The position numbers and the translations under genes are program-made. From Variovorax gossypii (GTDB lineage: Bacteria > Pseudomonadota > Gammaproteobacteria > Burkholderiales > Burkholderiaceae_C), in the NCBI RefSeq assembly GCF_003965815.1, contig NZ_RXOE01000008.1, positions 1 through 64,000 of the forward strand: a stretch of DNA of 64,000 bases, given 5' to 3'. Below the pieces are notes generated by a model that was given only the letters and a program-made list of their open reading frames with translations, did no database searches and was not told where the DNA came from. Position 1 is the stretch's first letter, and every line of letters begins with the position of its first letter. Positions 25,216-33,620 of this stretch are shown here, in pieces.

Positions 25216-26028
25216 TCAATCGCCGAATGGGCCCTGTGCGGTGAAGGCGCCGCCCTGGTAGATGGCGTTCGGGTCGGTCGGCGCCACGGGAGGTTGCTGC
25301 TCGACCTTGTCGCGGAATACTTCGGAGCCGTCCTGCGGCACGAAGCCCAGGTGCGCGGCGGCGCTGTTGTCCCACCACACGTCGCGGTTGCTCGACATGC
25401 CGTAGACCACGGTGTGCTTCACGTCGGGCGTGAACAGCGACTTCTCGATCAGCGAAGTCAGGTCGCGGTAGCTGAGCCAGGTGCTCATCATCCGACGGTT
25501 GGCCGGCTCGGGGAACGAGGAGCCGATGCGGATGCTCACCGTCTCGATGCCCCAGCGGTCGAAATAGAACTGGGCCACGTCCTCGCCGAAGGACTTCGAC
25601 AGGCCGTAGTAGCCGTCGGGCCGGCGCGCGGCGTGGGCGTCGATGTGCTCGCTCTGCTTGTAGAAGCCGATCACGTGGTTCGAGCTCGCGAACACGACGC
25701 GCTTCACGCCGTGGCGGCGCGCTGCCTCGTAGATGTGGAACACGCCCTTGATGTTGGCCTCGAGGATTTCCTCGAACGGCCGCTCGACCGACACGCCACC
25801 CAGGTGGACGATGGCGTCGCAGCCCTCGACCAGCGCGTGCACCGCGGCCTTGTCCGAGAGATCGCAGGGCACGACTTCCTCGTGCGCATCGGCGGCCGGC
25901 GAAAGCGCGGCGATGTCCGACAGCCGCAGCACGTTCGCAAAAGGCTTGAGCCGCTCGCGCAGCACCTTGCCGAGCCCGCCGGCCGCGCCGGTCAGCAGGA
26001 GGCGGTTCATCTTGTTGTTGTCTGTCAT
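25216..26028 (-). CDS. udh: NAD-dependent uronate dehydrogenase
   Basis: A 270-aa extended-SDR enzyme. The Rossmann motif GAAGGLG is at 14-20, catalytic Ser115/116 lies in FASSNHVIGFY, and Tyr141-x3-Lys145 lies in YYGLSKSFGED. The conserved block RIGSSFPEPANRRMMSTWLS and the C-terminal VYQGGAF-like ending match characterised uronate dehydrogenases (EC 1.1.1.203). It oxidises galacturonate or glucuronate to the 1,5- or 1,4-aldarolactone. It is the first gene of the long minus-strand operon and diverges from the GntR regulator, with two palindromes in the shared promoter region. Confidence 0.93.
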   Translation of the reverse strand: MTDNNKMNRLLLTGAAGGLGKVLRERLKPFANVLRLSDIAALSPAADAHEEVVPCDLSDKAAVHALVEGCDAIVHLGGVSVERPFEEILEANIKGVFHIYEAARRHGVKRVVFASSNHVIGFYKQSEHIDAHAARRPDGYYGLSKSFGEDVAQFYFDRWGIETVSIRIGSSFPEPANRRMMSTWLSYRDLTSLIEKSLFTPDVKHTVVYGMSSNRDVWWDNSAAAHLGFVPQDGSEVFRDKVEQQPPVAPTDPNAIYQGGAFTAQGPFGD

Positions 26029-26203
26029 GGTTGCCCGTCCTTGCGCGCGGGAGTCATGGTTTTCGAGGGGCTGCCGTCACGGCGTACTTCCTGAAGCGGC
26101 CGGTACGATGCCGACGGAGCGAAGTCGAAGGGGCGCTGCATGTCGGTGTCGTGAAGACCGGAAAACCGCCGGCGCATCGGCCTGCGACTCCTGGGAGTTG
26201 AGT

Positions 26204-26227
26204 GATAAGTTATCTGTTGTCGTACAA
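26204..26227. promoter_or_regulatory. Paired palindromes: probable GntR/FadR-type operator between udh and gntR
   Basis: Two adjacent palindromes: GATAAGTTATC (26204-26214) and TTGTCGTACAA (26217-26227). The second matches the FadR-subfamily operator pattern TnGTnnnACnA exactly. They lie 20-44 bp upstream of the regulator start and about 180 bp upstream of udh, in the only non-coding gap of the divergent pair, so the regulator probably represses both directions. A related half-site CTAGTTGTACGA recurs at 27164-27175. Confidence 0.7.
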
Positions 26228-26247
26228 CTAGTTTGGAGATTATCATC

Positions 26248-27117
26248 GTGGCCATGGTTCAGTCGACTGCGGGTAATCCCTTGGTGGCGGAAGCGCCGGT
26301 GGAAACGGCTTCCGTTGCTCCTTCCTTCGTGGGGCGTCCGCGCCAGCGCGCGCGGGGGCTGGCTCACGGGCTGGTGGAAGACCTCGGCGAGAAGATCCGC
26401 AACCAGTCGCTGCGGCCGGGAGACAAGCTCCCGACCGAGTCGGCCATCATGCAGGCCTACGGCGTGAGCCGCACCGTGGTGCGCGAGGCGCTGTCGAAGC
26501 TGCAGGCCGCCGGGCTCGTCGAAACGCTGCACGGCGTGGGCACCTTCGTGCTGCAGCCGCGCACGGGCGGGGTGTTTCGCCTCGATCCGGGCGAGATCGC
26601 CGCCTCGGTCGACGTGCTGGCCGTGCTGGAGCTGCGCATCAGCCTGGAGACCGAATCGGCCGGCCTCGCCGCCAGCCGCCGCACCGACGAGCAACTCGTC
26701 GCAATGCGCCAGGCGCTCGACGACTTCGAGCGCAACGTGGTCGTGGCGGGCGACACGGTGGGGCCGGACTTCCGCTTCCACCTGCAGATCGCCGAGTCGA
26801 CCGGCAACCCCTATTTCGCGGACATCATGCGGCACCTGGGCACCACGCTCATTCCGCGTACCCGCATCAGCGCCATCCGCACGCACGAGGGCGGGGCGCC
26901 TTACCTGAGCCGCGTCAACCGCGAGCACGAAGAGATCTACGCGGCCATCGCTCGGCGCGACCCCGAGTCGGCGCGCGCCGCCATGCGCATCCATCTGACC
27001 AACAGCCGCGAGCGGCTGCGCATGGCTCAGGAAGCCGCGCAGCAGAAGGCGAAGGCTGATGCCTCCGCCGGGGCCGATGCGCCCGCGCCGTCGTCCGACG
27101 GCACCCCCTCGCACTGA
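26248..27117 (+). CDS. FadR/GntR-family regulator of the uronate/aldarate genes
   Basis: A 289-aa regulator. The winged helix is at about 35-100 (GEKIRNQSLRPGDKLPTESA, MQAYGVSRTVVREALSKLQA, GLVETLHGVGTFVL) and an FCD effector domain at about 125-260 (LELRISLETESAGLAASR, DFRFHLQIAESTGNPYFADI, HEEIYAAIARRD), with metal-binding His residues typical of FCD. The tail is Ala/Pro-rich. I chose GTG 26248 because GGAG lies 9 nt upstream; ATG 26254 is the alternative. Placed between divergent uronate operons and flanked by TnGTnnnACnA-type sites, it resembles the GntR regulators known for oxidative hexuronate pathways (GguR-like, inference). Confidence 0.88.
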   Translation: MAMVQSTAGNPLVAEAPVETASVAPSFVGRPRQRARGLAHGLVEDLGEKIRNQSLRPGDKLPTESAIMQAYGVSRTVVREALSKLQAAGLVETLHGVGTFVLQPRTGGVFRLDPGEIAASVDVLAVLELRISLETESAGLAASRRTDEQLVAMRQALDDFERNVVVAGDTVGPDFRFHLQIAESTGNPYFADIMRHLGTTLIPRTRISAIRTHEGGAPYLSRVNREHEEIYAAIARRDPESARAAMRIHLTNSRERLRMAQEAAQQKAKADASAGADAPAPSSDGTPSH

Positions 27118-27163
27118 TCCTCCGCTGATTTTTCTTGTCCGCCATGCTGGACAAGTCATCTTT

Positions 27164-27203
27164 CTAGTTGTACGATGACTGATAACTTGTGCGATCAGTC
27201 ATC
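27164..27203 (+). promoter_or_regulatory. Operator-like inverted repeats upstream of the bug-kdgD-gudD genes
   Basis: CTAGTTGTACGA (27164-27175) is the reverse complement of TCGTACAACTAG at 26220-26231, upstream of the regulator gene. Overlapping it, GATGACTGAT (27174-27183) and ATCAGTCATC (27194-27203) form a perfect 10-bp inverted repeat with a 10-bp spacer. The element is 43-82 bp before the Bug receptor start, suitable for an operator of the plus-strand operon. Confidence 0.6.
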
Positions 27204-27245
27204 AGTCGTGCGAGCCATGACGACCATCGAACAACAGGAGGCAGC

Positions 27246-28253
27246 ATGACCATCAACCGACGCGGCGCATTGGGCGCCGCCCTGGCCACGACGCTGGCCG
27301 CCAGCCTGCCGATGCGCTCCCTCGCCCAGGGAGCCCAAGGCGCGCAGGGCGGCACCGGCAACTGGCCCTCGAAGCCGATCCGCATCATCGTTCCGTACCC
27401 GCCGGGCGGTTCGTCCGACATCATTGCGCGCGCCATCAGCCAGCCTCTGTCGGAGGCGCTGGGCCAGTCGGTCATCATCGACAACCGCGCGGGCGCCAAC
27501 GGCAACCTCGGCGCCGACCTGCTGGCCAAGGCGCCGGCCGACGGCTACACGCTGATGCTGTGCGACCTCGGCGCGCTGGCCATCAGCCCGTCCCTCTATC
27601 CCAAGCTGCCTTTCGATCCGTCGAAGGACCTGCGCAGCGTGGCCATGCTGGCCTACTCGCCGCACCTGCTGGTGGTGCATCCCTCGGTGCAGGCGAACAC
27701 GCTGAAGGAGCTCGTCGAGTTCTCGAAGAAGAGCGACCTCAATTTCGCCGTCACCGCCAGCGGCAGCACCGCGCACCTCGCGGGCATCGAGCTGCAGCGC
27801 CGGGTCGGCGCCAAGTGGGAATACGTGCCCTACAAGGGCGGCGTGCAGGCGGTGCTCGACACCGTCGCGGGCCAGACGCAGGTGCTCATGAACGGCATGC
27901 TCGCCACCTACCCGCAGGTGCAGGCCGGCAAGCTCAAGCTGATCGCGGTTTCCAAGGCCACGCGCATGCCGCTGATCGGCAATGTGCCGACCATCGCGGA
28001 GCAGGGCGCTCCCGGCTACGAGTCGGGCACCTGGCAGGGCATGGTCGCGGCGCGTGGCGTGCCCGACGCGGTGGTCGCGCGCTTCAACCGCGAGCTGGTC
28101 CGCATCATCCGCACCGCCGACATCCGGGCCCGCCTCGCGGGGCAGGGCGCCGAGGTCGTGACCATGACTCCGGCCGAGCAGGACCAGTTCTTCGCCAAGG
28201 AGCGCGCGCGCTGGGCGCAAGTCGTCAAGGAGGCCAACGTCAGGCTCGACTGA
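27246..28253 (+). CDS. Bug-family TTT solute receptor
   Basis: A 335-aa periplasmic receptor starting MTINRRGALGAALATTLAAS, with a twin-arginine-like RR and an export core ending near SLAQGAQ. Bug blocks are IIVPYPPGGSSDIIARAISQ, IIDNRAGANGNLGADLLA, GSTAHLAGIELQRR and YVPYKGGVQAVLDTVAGQTQ. It is the first gene after the regulator and precedes kdgD by 54 nt, so it is probably induced with aldarate catabolism. An aldarate or uronate ligand is inferred. No TctAB permease is encoded in the window. Confidence 0.92.
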   Translation: MTINRRGALGAALATTLAASLPMRSLAQGAQGAQGGTGNWPSKPIRIIVPYPPGGSSDIIARAISQPLSEALGQSVIIDNRAGANGNLGADLLAKAPADGYTLMLCDLGALAISPSLYPKLPFDPSKDLRSVAMLAYSPHLLVVHPSVQANTLKELVEFSKKSDLNFAVTASGSTAHLAGIELQRRVGAKWEYVPYKGGVQAVLDTVAGQTQVLMNGMLATYPQVQAGKLKLIAVSKATRMPLIGNVPTIAEQGAPGYESGTWQGMVAARGVPDAVVARFNRELVRIIRTADIRARLAGQGAEVVTMTPAEQDQFFAKERARWAQVVKEANVRLD

Positions 28254-28307
28254 CCGGCTTCCTCATCCCCTCTTTTTCATTTTTCGAATCTTCACTGGAC
28301 GTTCCCG

Positions 28308-29219
28308 ATGAATCCGCAAGAACTCAAGACCATCATGGGCTCCGGCCTGCTCTCGTTCCCGCTGACCGACTTCGACAGCAACGGCGACTTCAACAAGAAG
28401 GGCTACGAGCAGCGCCTCGAATGGCTCGCCCCCTACGGCGCGAGCGCGCTGTTCGCGGCCGGCGGCACCGGCGAGTTCTTCTCGCTCACCGGCGACGAGT
28501 ACCCCGGCATCATCAAGACCGCGGTCGACACCTGCCGCGGCGTGGTGCCGATCATCGCGGGCGCCGGCGGCCCCACACGCTTCGCCATCCAGTGCGCGCA
28601 GGCCGCCGAGAAGGCCGGCGCGCACGGCATCCTGCTGCTGCCGCACTACCTCACCGAGGCCGGCCAGGAGGGCCTGGCTGCGCACGTCGAGGCCGTGTGC
28701 AAGAGCGTGAAGTTCGGCGTGATCGTCTACAACCGCGCCACCAGCCGCCTGAAGCCCGACACGCTGGCCGCGCTGGCCGAGCGCAACCCCAACCTCGTCG
28801 GCTTCAAGGACGGCGTGGGCGACATCGAGGCCATGGTCGCCATCTACCAGAAGATGGGTGACCGCTTCGCCTACCTGGGCGGCTTGCCCACCGCCGAGGT
28901 CTACGCTGCCGCCTACAAGGCGATGGGCACGCCGGTGTATTCGTCGGCCGTCTTCAACTTCATTCCGAAGACCGCCATGGACTTCTACAGGGCCGTCGCC
29001 GCCGACGACCTGCCGACGCAGCACCGCCTGCTGAAGAACTTCTTCATGCCGTATCTCGAGCTGCGCAACCGCGTGCCCGGCTATGCCGTGAGCATCGTGA
29101 AGGCCGGCGCGAAGATCGTCGGCCACGACGCCGGCCCCGTGCGCGCGCCTCTCACCGACCTGAAGCCCGCCGAGATGGAGCAGCTCAAGGCGCTGATCGA
29201 CTCGCTCGGCCCGCAGTAA
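28308..29219 (+). CDS. kdgD: 5-dehydro-4-deoxyglucarate dehydratase
   Basis: A 303-aa class I aldolase-superfamily (DHDPS/NAL) enzyme. The GGTGE substrate-carboxylate motif is at 52-56, catalytic Tyr141 lies in VIVYNRAT, and Schiff-base Lys167 lies in LVGFKDGVGD. It converts 5-dehydro-4-deoxy-D-glucarate to 2,5-dioxopentanoate (2-oxoglutarate semialdehyde) with loss of water and CO2. It joins both branches of the locus, since GarD and GudD products both enter here, and the semialdehyde dehydrogenase at 32177 finishes the route. The N-terminus MNPQELKTIMGSGLLSFPLT is typical of KdgD. Confidence 0.95.
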   Translation: MNPQELKTIMGSGLLSFPLTDFDSNGDFNKKGYEQRLEWLAPYGASALFAAGGTGEFFSLTGDEYPGIIKTAVDTCRGVVPIIAGAGGPTRFAIQCAQAAEKAGAHGILLLPHYLTEAGQEGLAAHVEAVCKSVKFGVIVYNRATSRLKPDTLAALAERNPNLVGFKDGVGDIEAMVAIYQKMGDRFAYLGGLPTAEVYAAAYKAMGTPVYSSAVFNFIPKTAMDFYRAVAADDLPTQHRLLKNFFMPYLELRNRVPGYAVSIVKAGAKIVGHDAGPVRAPLTDLKPAEMEQLKALIDSLGPQ

Positions 29220-29266
29220 GCCGCGCCAGCCTGAAGACGAAACCACAACAACGGAGACAAGACAAC

Positions 29267-29716
29267 ATGTTCCTCAAGAAGCTCTTTCTGGTCGCCGCCT
29301 CGGCAGCCCTGTTCTCGGCCTGCTCGGTGATGCCCTCGGGCAATGCCGCGTCGGCCGCGCCCGAAGTGGCCGCCGCCGCCGAGCGCCTGCGCATCGCGAT
29401 GATCGACCCCACCGCTCCCGCATTGGGCGCGCTGGTGGCCGACGACCTCAGCTATGGCCACTCCGGCGGCAAGGTCGACACCAAGACCAGCTTCATCGCC
29501 GACCTGCTCGACGGCAAGTCCGACTTCGTGACCATCGCCATCACCGACCAGACCGTCAAGGTGGTCGACGGCAACACCGCCATCGTGCGCCACACGCTCA
29601 CGGCCGACACCAACGACTCGGGCAAGCCCGGCAAGGTGGCGTTGAAGATCCTGGGCGTCTGGCAGAAGCAGGGCGGCAGCTGGAAGCTGTTGGCCCGGCA
29701 GGCTGTGAGGATCTAG
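29267..29716 (+). CDS. Small lipoprotein with a DUF4440/SnoaL-like (NTF2-fold) domain
   Basis: A 149-aa protein. The N-terminus MFLKKLFLVAASAALFSAC is a lipoprotein signal peptide with Cys at residue 19. The rest (RLRIAMIDPTAPALGALVAD, DLSYGHSGGKVDTKTSFIAD, then TVKVVDGNTAIVRHTLTAD and ILGVWQKQGGSWKLLARQAV) is the cone-shaped NTF2-like DUF4440 fold. The Ser-His-Ser patch in LSYGHSGG is typical of this family. It lies between kdgD and a Bug gene (5 nt gap), so it is co-transcribed with aldarate catabolism. Function unknown; it could bind or process a lactone or sugar acid in the periplasm. Confidence 0.8.
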   Translation: MFLKKLFLVAASAALFSACSVMPSGNAASAAPEVAAAAERLRIAMIDPTAPALGALVADDLSYGHSGGKVDTKTSFIADLLDGKSDFVTIAITDQTVKVVDGNTAIVRHTLTADTNDSGKPGKVALKILGVWQKQGGSWKLLARQAVRI

Positions 29717-29721
29717 GTCGA

Positions 29722-30708
29722 ATGAAGAAGAGAGTCCTTCTTGGGGCGGCCCTCGCGGCTGCCTCGGCGGTGCTGCTGCCCCGGGTCGCCTCGGCGCAGT
29801 CCGACGCATGGCCGCAGCAGAAGCCGGTGACCATCGTCGTGCCGTTCCCGGCCGGCGGCTCCACCGACATGGTCGCGCGCGCCATCGCGCTGCAGCTGCA
29901 GACCAGGCTCGGCGGCAGCTTCGTCGTCGACAACCGGCCCGGCGCCACCGGCACCATCGGCGCGGGCCAGGTCAAGCGCGCTGCGCCCGACGGCTACACG
30001 CTGCTGGTGTCCTCGCTCGGCGCCTTCGTCGTCACGCCGCACCTGCAGAAGAGCGTGCCCTACGACGCGACGAAAGACTTCGACTACATCAGCGTGCCCG
30101 TGCAGGCGCCCAACGTGCTCGTCGCGAACGTCGCGCGGCCCGAACACACGGTGGCCGACGTGCTGACGCTGCTGCGCAAGACGCCGGGCAAGGTCTCGTT
30201 CGCGAGCTCGGGCAACGGCTCCTCCGACCATCTCTCGGCCGAGCTCTTCTGGCAGCAGACGAAGACCGAAGGCGTGCACGTGCCCTACAAGGGCGGGGCG
30301 CCGGCGGTCAACGACCTGCTGGGCAACCAGGTCGACTTCTCGTTCCAGAACGTCAATGCCGTGCTGCCGCACATCCGGGCCGGCAAGCTGCGCGCCATTG
30401 CCGTCACTGGCGACAAGCGCTCGCCCGTGCTGCCTGACGTGCCCACGCTGGCCGAGGCCGGCGTGAAGGGGGCCGAGGTCTATTCGTGGCAGGGCATGGC
30501 TGCGCCCAAGGGCCTGCCGCCCGCCGTGAAGAAGAAGCTGAGCGACGCGGTCATCGCCGCCATGCAAGACCCTGAGACGAAGAAACGCATGCTCGACCAG
30601 GGCCTGGAGATCGTCGCCAGCACCCCCGAAGAATTCACCGCCTTCCAGTTGCGCGAATGGACGCGTTGGAAGACATTGATCGACACCCGCCACATCACCG
30701 CAGACTGA
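29722..30708 (+). CDS. Bug-family TTT solute receptor
   Basis: A 328-aa receptor with signal peptide MKKRVLLGAALAAASAVLLP and cleavage near ASAQSD. Bug motifs are IVVPFPAGGSTDMVARAIAL, VVDNRPGATGTIGAGQVK, SSGNGSSDHLSAELFWQQ and VPYKGGAPAVNDLLGNQVD. It is the fourth Bug gene in the window and lies 16 nt upstream of gudD, so a glucarate or galactarate ligand is plausible (inference). The PAGGSTD loop is the usual carboxylate-binding site of this fold. Confidence 0.92.
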   Translation: MKKRVLLGAALAAASAVLLPRVASAQSDAWPQQKPVTIVVPFPAGGSTDMVARAIALQLQTRLGGSFVVDNRPGATGTIGAGQVKRAAPDGYTLLVSSLGAFVVTPHLQKSVPYDATKDFDYISVPVQAPNVLVANVARPEHTVADVLTLLRKTPGKVSFASSGNGSSDHLSAELFWQQTKTEGVHVPYKGGAPAVNDLLGNQVDFSFQNVNAVLPHIRAGKLRAIAVTGDKRSPVLPDVPTLAEAGVKGAEVYSWQGMAAPKGLPPAVKKKLSDAVIAAMQDPETKKRMLDQGLEIVASTPEEFTAFQLREWTRWKTLIDTRHITAD

Positions 30709-30724
30709 AGCACGCAGCCCGAAG

Positions 30725-32086
30725 ATGACAAGCCCTGAATCCGTTGTTTCCAAAGCCGTGACAGGCGCCCCCGTCGTCACCGGCATGCGCGTGGTACCCG
30801 TCGCGGGCCACGACAGCATGCTGATGAACCTGAGCGGCGCGCATGGCCCGTTCTTCACGCGCAACCTGCTGATCCTGACCGACAGCGCCGGCCACACCGG
30901 CGTGGGCGAAGTGCCCGGCGGCGAGAAGATCCGCCAGACGCTGGAAGACGCGCGCGATCTCATCGTCGGCCAGCCCATCGGCCGCCACAACGCGATCCTC
31001 AACAGCATGCGCAGCGCTTTTGCCGGCCGCGACAGCGGCGGGCGCGGCCTGCAGACATTCGACCTGCGCGTGACCATCCATGCGGTCACCGCCGTCGAAG
31101 CCTCGCTGCTCGACCTGCTGGGCCAGTTCCTCGAAGTGCCCGTGGCGGCCCTGCTCGGCGAAGGCCAGCAGCGCGACGCGGTGCAGATGCTCGGCTATCT
31201 TTTCTACGTGGGCGACCGCAGGAAGACCGATCTGCCTTACGAGAGCGACCCCGGCGCCGACAACGACTGGTTCCGCCTGCGCCACGAGGAAGCCATGACG
31301 CCCGAGGCCATCGTGCGCCTGGCCGAGGCCACGCATGCGCGCTACGGTTTCACCGACTTCAAGCTCAAGGGCGGCGTGCTGCGCGGCGAGGAAGAGGTCG
31401 AGGCGATCCGTGCGCTGCACGAGCGCTTTCCGAATGCCCGCGTCACGCTCGACCCCAACGGCGGCTGGCTGCTGCAGGACGCGATCCGCCTGTGCCGCGA
31501 CCTGCACGGCGTGATGGCCTATGCCGAAGACCCGTGCGGCGCCGAGGGCGTGTTCTCGGGCCGCGAGGTGATGGCCGAGTTCCGCCGCGCCACCGGGCTG
31601 CCGACCGCGACCAACATGGTCGCCACCGACTGGCGCGAGATGGTGCACAGCCTCTCGCTGCAGTCTGTCGACATCCCGCTGGCCGATCCGCATTTCTGGA
31701 CCATGCAGGGCTCGGTGCGCGTGGCGCAGCTGTGCCAGGCCTGGGGCCTGACCTGGGGCTCGCACTCGAACAACCACTTCGACGTGTCGCTCGCGATGTT
31801 CACCCATGTGGCCGCTGCGGCGCCGGGCAAGGTGACCGCCATCGACACGCACTGGATCTGGCAGGACGGCCAGCGCCTGACGAAGGCGCCTCTGCAGATC
31901 GAGGACGGCTTCGTGAAGGTGCCCACGCGCGGCGGCCTGGGCGTGGAACTCGACATGGACGAGGTCGAGAAAGCGCACCAGCTGTACCTGAAGCACGGCC
32001 TCGGCGCGCGCAACGACGCGCAGGCCATGCAGTACCTGATTCCGGGATGGACCTTCGACAACAAGAAGCCCTGCATGGTCAGGTAA
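30725..32086 (+). CDS. gudD: Glucarate dehydratase
   Basis: A 453-aa enolase-superfamily enzyme of the glucarate dehydratase subgroup. Catalytic landmarks are Lys213-x-Lys215 (DFKLKGG), Asp243-x-Asn245 (TLDPNGGW), Glu268/Asp269 (YAEDPCG), and the His347 dyad base in WGSHSNNHFD. It removes water from D-glucarate (and L-idarate) to give 5-dehydro-4-deoxy-D-glucarate for KdgD. With GarD it gives the locus both aldarate branches, matching glucuronate and galacturonate as sources. A strong hairpin terminator follows 31 nt after the stop. Confidence 0.95.
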   Translation: MTSPESVVSKAVTGAPVVTGMRVVPVAGHDSMLMNLSGAHGPFFTRNLLILTDSAGHTGVGEVPGGEKIRQTLEDARDLIVGQPIGRHNAILNSMRSAFAGRDSGGRGLQTFDLRVTIHAVTAVEASLLDLLGQFLEVPVAALLGEGQQRDAVQMLGYLFYVGDRRKTDLPYESDPGADNDWFRLRHEEAMTPEAIVRLAEATHARYGFTDFKLKGGVLRGEEEVEAIRALHERFPNARVTLDPNGGWLLQDAIRLCRDLHGVMAYAEDPCGAEGVFSGREVMAEFRRATGLPTATNMVATDWREMVHSLSLQSVDIPLADPHFWTMQGSVRVAQLCQAWGLTWGSHSNNHFDVSLAMFTHVAAAAPGKVTAIDTHWIWQDGQRLTKAPLQIEDGFVKVPTRGGLGVELDMDEVEKAHQLYLKHGLGARNDAQAMQYLIPGWTFDNKKPCMVR

Positions 32087-32117
32087 AGGCGTAGTCTCCG
32101 TTTCTCATCATTCCCGC

Positions 32118-32150
32118 AGCCGGAGCCCTCGCTCCGGCTTCTTTCTTTTC
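32118..32150 (+). terminator. Intrinsic terminator after gudD
   Basis: A perfect 9-bp stem (AGCCGGAGC/GCTCCGGCT) with a CCTC loop, followed by TTCTTTCTTTT. This is the most convincing intrinsic terminator in the window. The dehydrogenase gene begins 27 nt further on, so it is either separately transcribed or expressed by read-through. Confidence 0.82.
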
Positions 32151-32176
32151 ATCCATCGAACAGCAAGGAACCCAAC

Positions 32177-33613
32177 ATGCAGAACTTCGACAACCTCATC
32201 GGCGGCGAATGGCGTGCCGGCGCGGGCTACAGCCCGAACGTCAATCCGAGCAACCTGTCGGACGTGATCGGCCAGTACACACAGGGCGATGCCTCGCACG
32301 TCGACGCGGCAGTAGCCGCCGCCACCGCGGCCTTCCCGGCCTGGGCCACGGGCAGCGTGCAGGCGCGCTCCGACGCGCTCGACAAGATCGGCAACGAGAT
32401 CCTCGCGCGCAAGGAAGAACTGGGCACGCTGCTCGCTCGCGAAGAAGGCAAGACCAAGGCCGAAGGCATCGGCGAGGCCGCGCGCGCGGGCTACATCTTC
32501 AAGTTCTTCGCGGGCGAGTGCCTGCGCCTGTCGGGCGAGGTGCTGCCTTCGGTGCGGCCCAACATCGGCGTGGAGATCACGCGCGAGCCTGTCGGCGTGG
32601 TTGGCCTCATCACGCCATGGAACTTTCCGATCGCCATTCCGGCCTGGAAGATCGCGCCTGCACTGGCCTTCGGCAATTGCGTGGTGCTGAAGCCCGCCGA
32701 CCTCGTGCCGGGCTGCGCCTGGGCGATCGCGGAGATCATCAGCCGCTCGGGCATTCCGGCGGGCGTGTTCAACCTCGTGATGGGGCGCGGCAGCGTGATC
32801 GGCAATGCGCTGGTCAACCACCCCGGCATCCATGCGATCAGCTTCACCGGCTCGGTGGGCGTGGGGCGCAACATCGCGGTGCAGTGCGTCACCAACCACA
32901 AGAAGGTGCAGCTCGAGATGGGCGGCAAGAACCCGCAGGTGGTGCTCGACGACGCCGACCTCGCGCAGGCCGTGGAGCTCAGCGTGCAGAGCGCGTTCTA
33001 TTCGACCGGCCAGCGTTGCACTGCGTCGAGCCGGCTCATCGTCACCGAAGGCATCTATCCGAAGTTCATCGACGCCATGAAGGAACGCATGGCGAAGATC
33101 AAGGTGGGCGACGCGCTCGCGCAGGGCACCGACATGGGCCCGGTCTCGTCGAAGTCGCAGCTCGACCAGGACATGGAATACGTCGCCATCGGCAAGGGCG
33201 AGGGCGCCACGCTGGCCGCGGGCGGCGAGCTGCTGAAGCTGGAGACCGACGGCTACTACATGTCGCCCGCACTCTTCAGCGAATCGTCGGCCGCGATGCG
33301 CATCAACAAGGAAGAGATCTTCGGCCCGGTGGCCAGCGTGATCCGCGTGAAGAACTACGAGGAAGCACTGGCCACGGCCAACGACACCGAGTTCGGCCTC
33401 TCGGCCGGCATCGCCACCACCTCGCTGAAGTACGCCACGCACTTCAAGCGCCACAGCCAGGCCGGCATGGTGATGGTCAACCTGCCGACCGCGGGTGTCG
33501 ACTACCACGTGCCCTTCGGCGGTCGCAAGGGCAGCAGCTACGGCCCGCGCGAACAGGGTCGCTACGCCCAGGAGTTCTTCACGACGGTGAAGACGGCCTA
33601 CACGCTGGCCTGA
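32177..33613 (+). CDS. 2-oxoglutarate semialdehyde (2,5-dioxovalerate) dehydrogenase
   Basis: A 478-aa aldehyde dehydrogenase. Catalytic Glu247 lies in LEMGGKNPQ, nucleophile Cys281 in TGQRCTASSR, the NAD loop is SFTGSVGVGR, and ITPWNFPIAIPAWKIAPAL is the classical ALDH block. Context identifies the substrate: KdgD makes 2-oxoglutarate semialdehyde and this enzyme would oxidise it to 2-oxoglutarate for the TCA cycle. Sequence alone does not separate it from succinate-semialdehyde relatives. The gene lies after a terminator and ends convergently 7 nt from the OpuC-like gene. Confidence 0.88.
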   Translation: MQNFDNLIGGEWRAGAGYSPNVNPSNLSDVIGQYTQGDASHVDAAVAAATAAFPAWATGSVQARSDALDKIGNEILARKEELGTLLAREEGKTKAEGIGEAARAGYIFKFFAGECLRLSGEVLPSVRPNIGVEITREPVGVVGLITPWNFPIAIPAWKIAPALAFGNCVVLKPADLVPGCAWAIAEIISRSGIPAGVFNLVMGRGSVIGNALVNHPGIHAISFTGSVGVGRNIAVQCVTNHKKVQLEMGGKNPQVVLDDADLAQAVELSVQSAFYSTGQRCTASSRLIVTEGIYPKFIDAMKERMAKIKVGDALAQGTDMGPVSSKSQLDQDMEYVAIGKGEGATLAAGGELLKLETDGYYMSPALFSESSAAMRINKEEIFGPVASVIRVKNYEEALATANDTEFGLSAGIATTSLKYATHFKRHSQAGMVMVNLPTAGVDYHVPFGGRKGSSYGPREQGRYAQEFFTTVKTAYTLA

Positions 33614-33620
33614 TCGGTCT

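Noticed and set aside
23262..25244. A 660-codon open frame on the + strand
   Set aside because: Antisense to dctP and the SMP-30 lactonase gene, both of which have clear family motifs. No homology was seen in the shadow frame.
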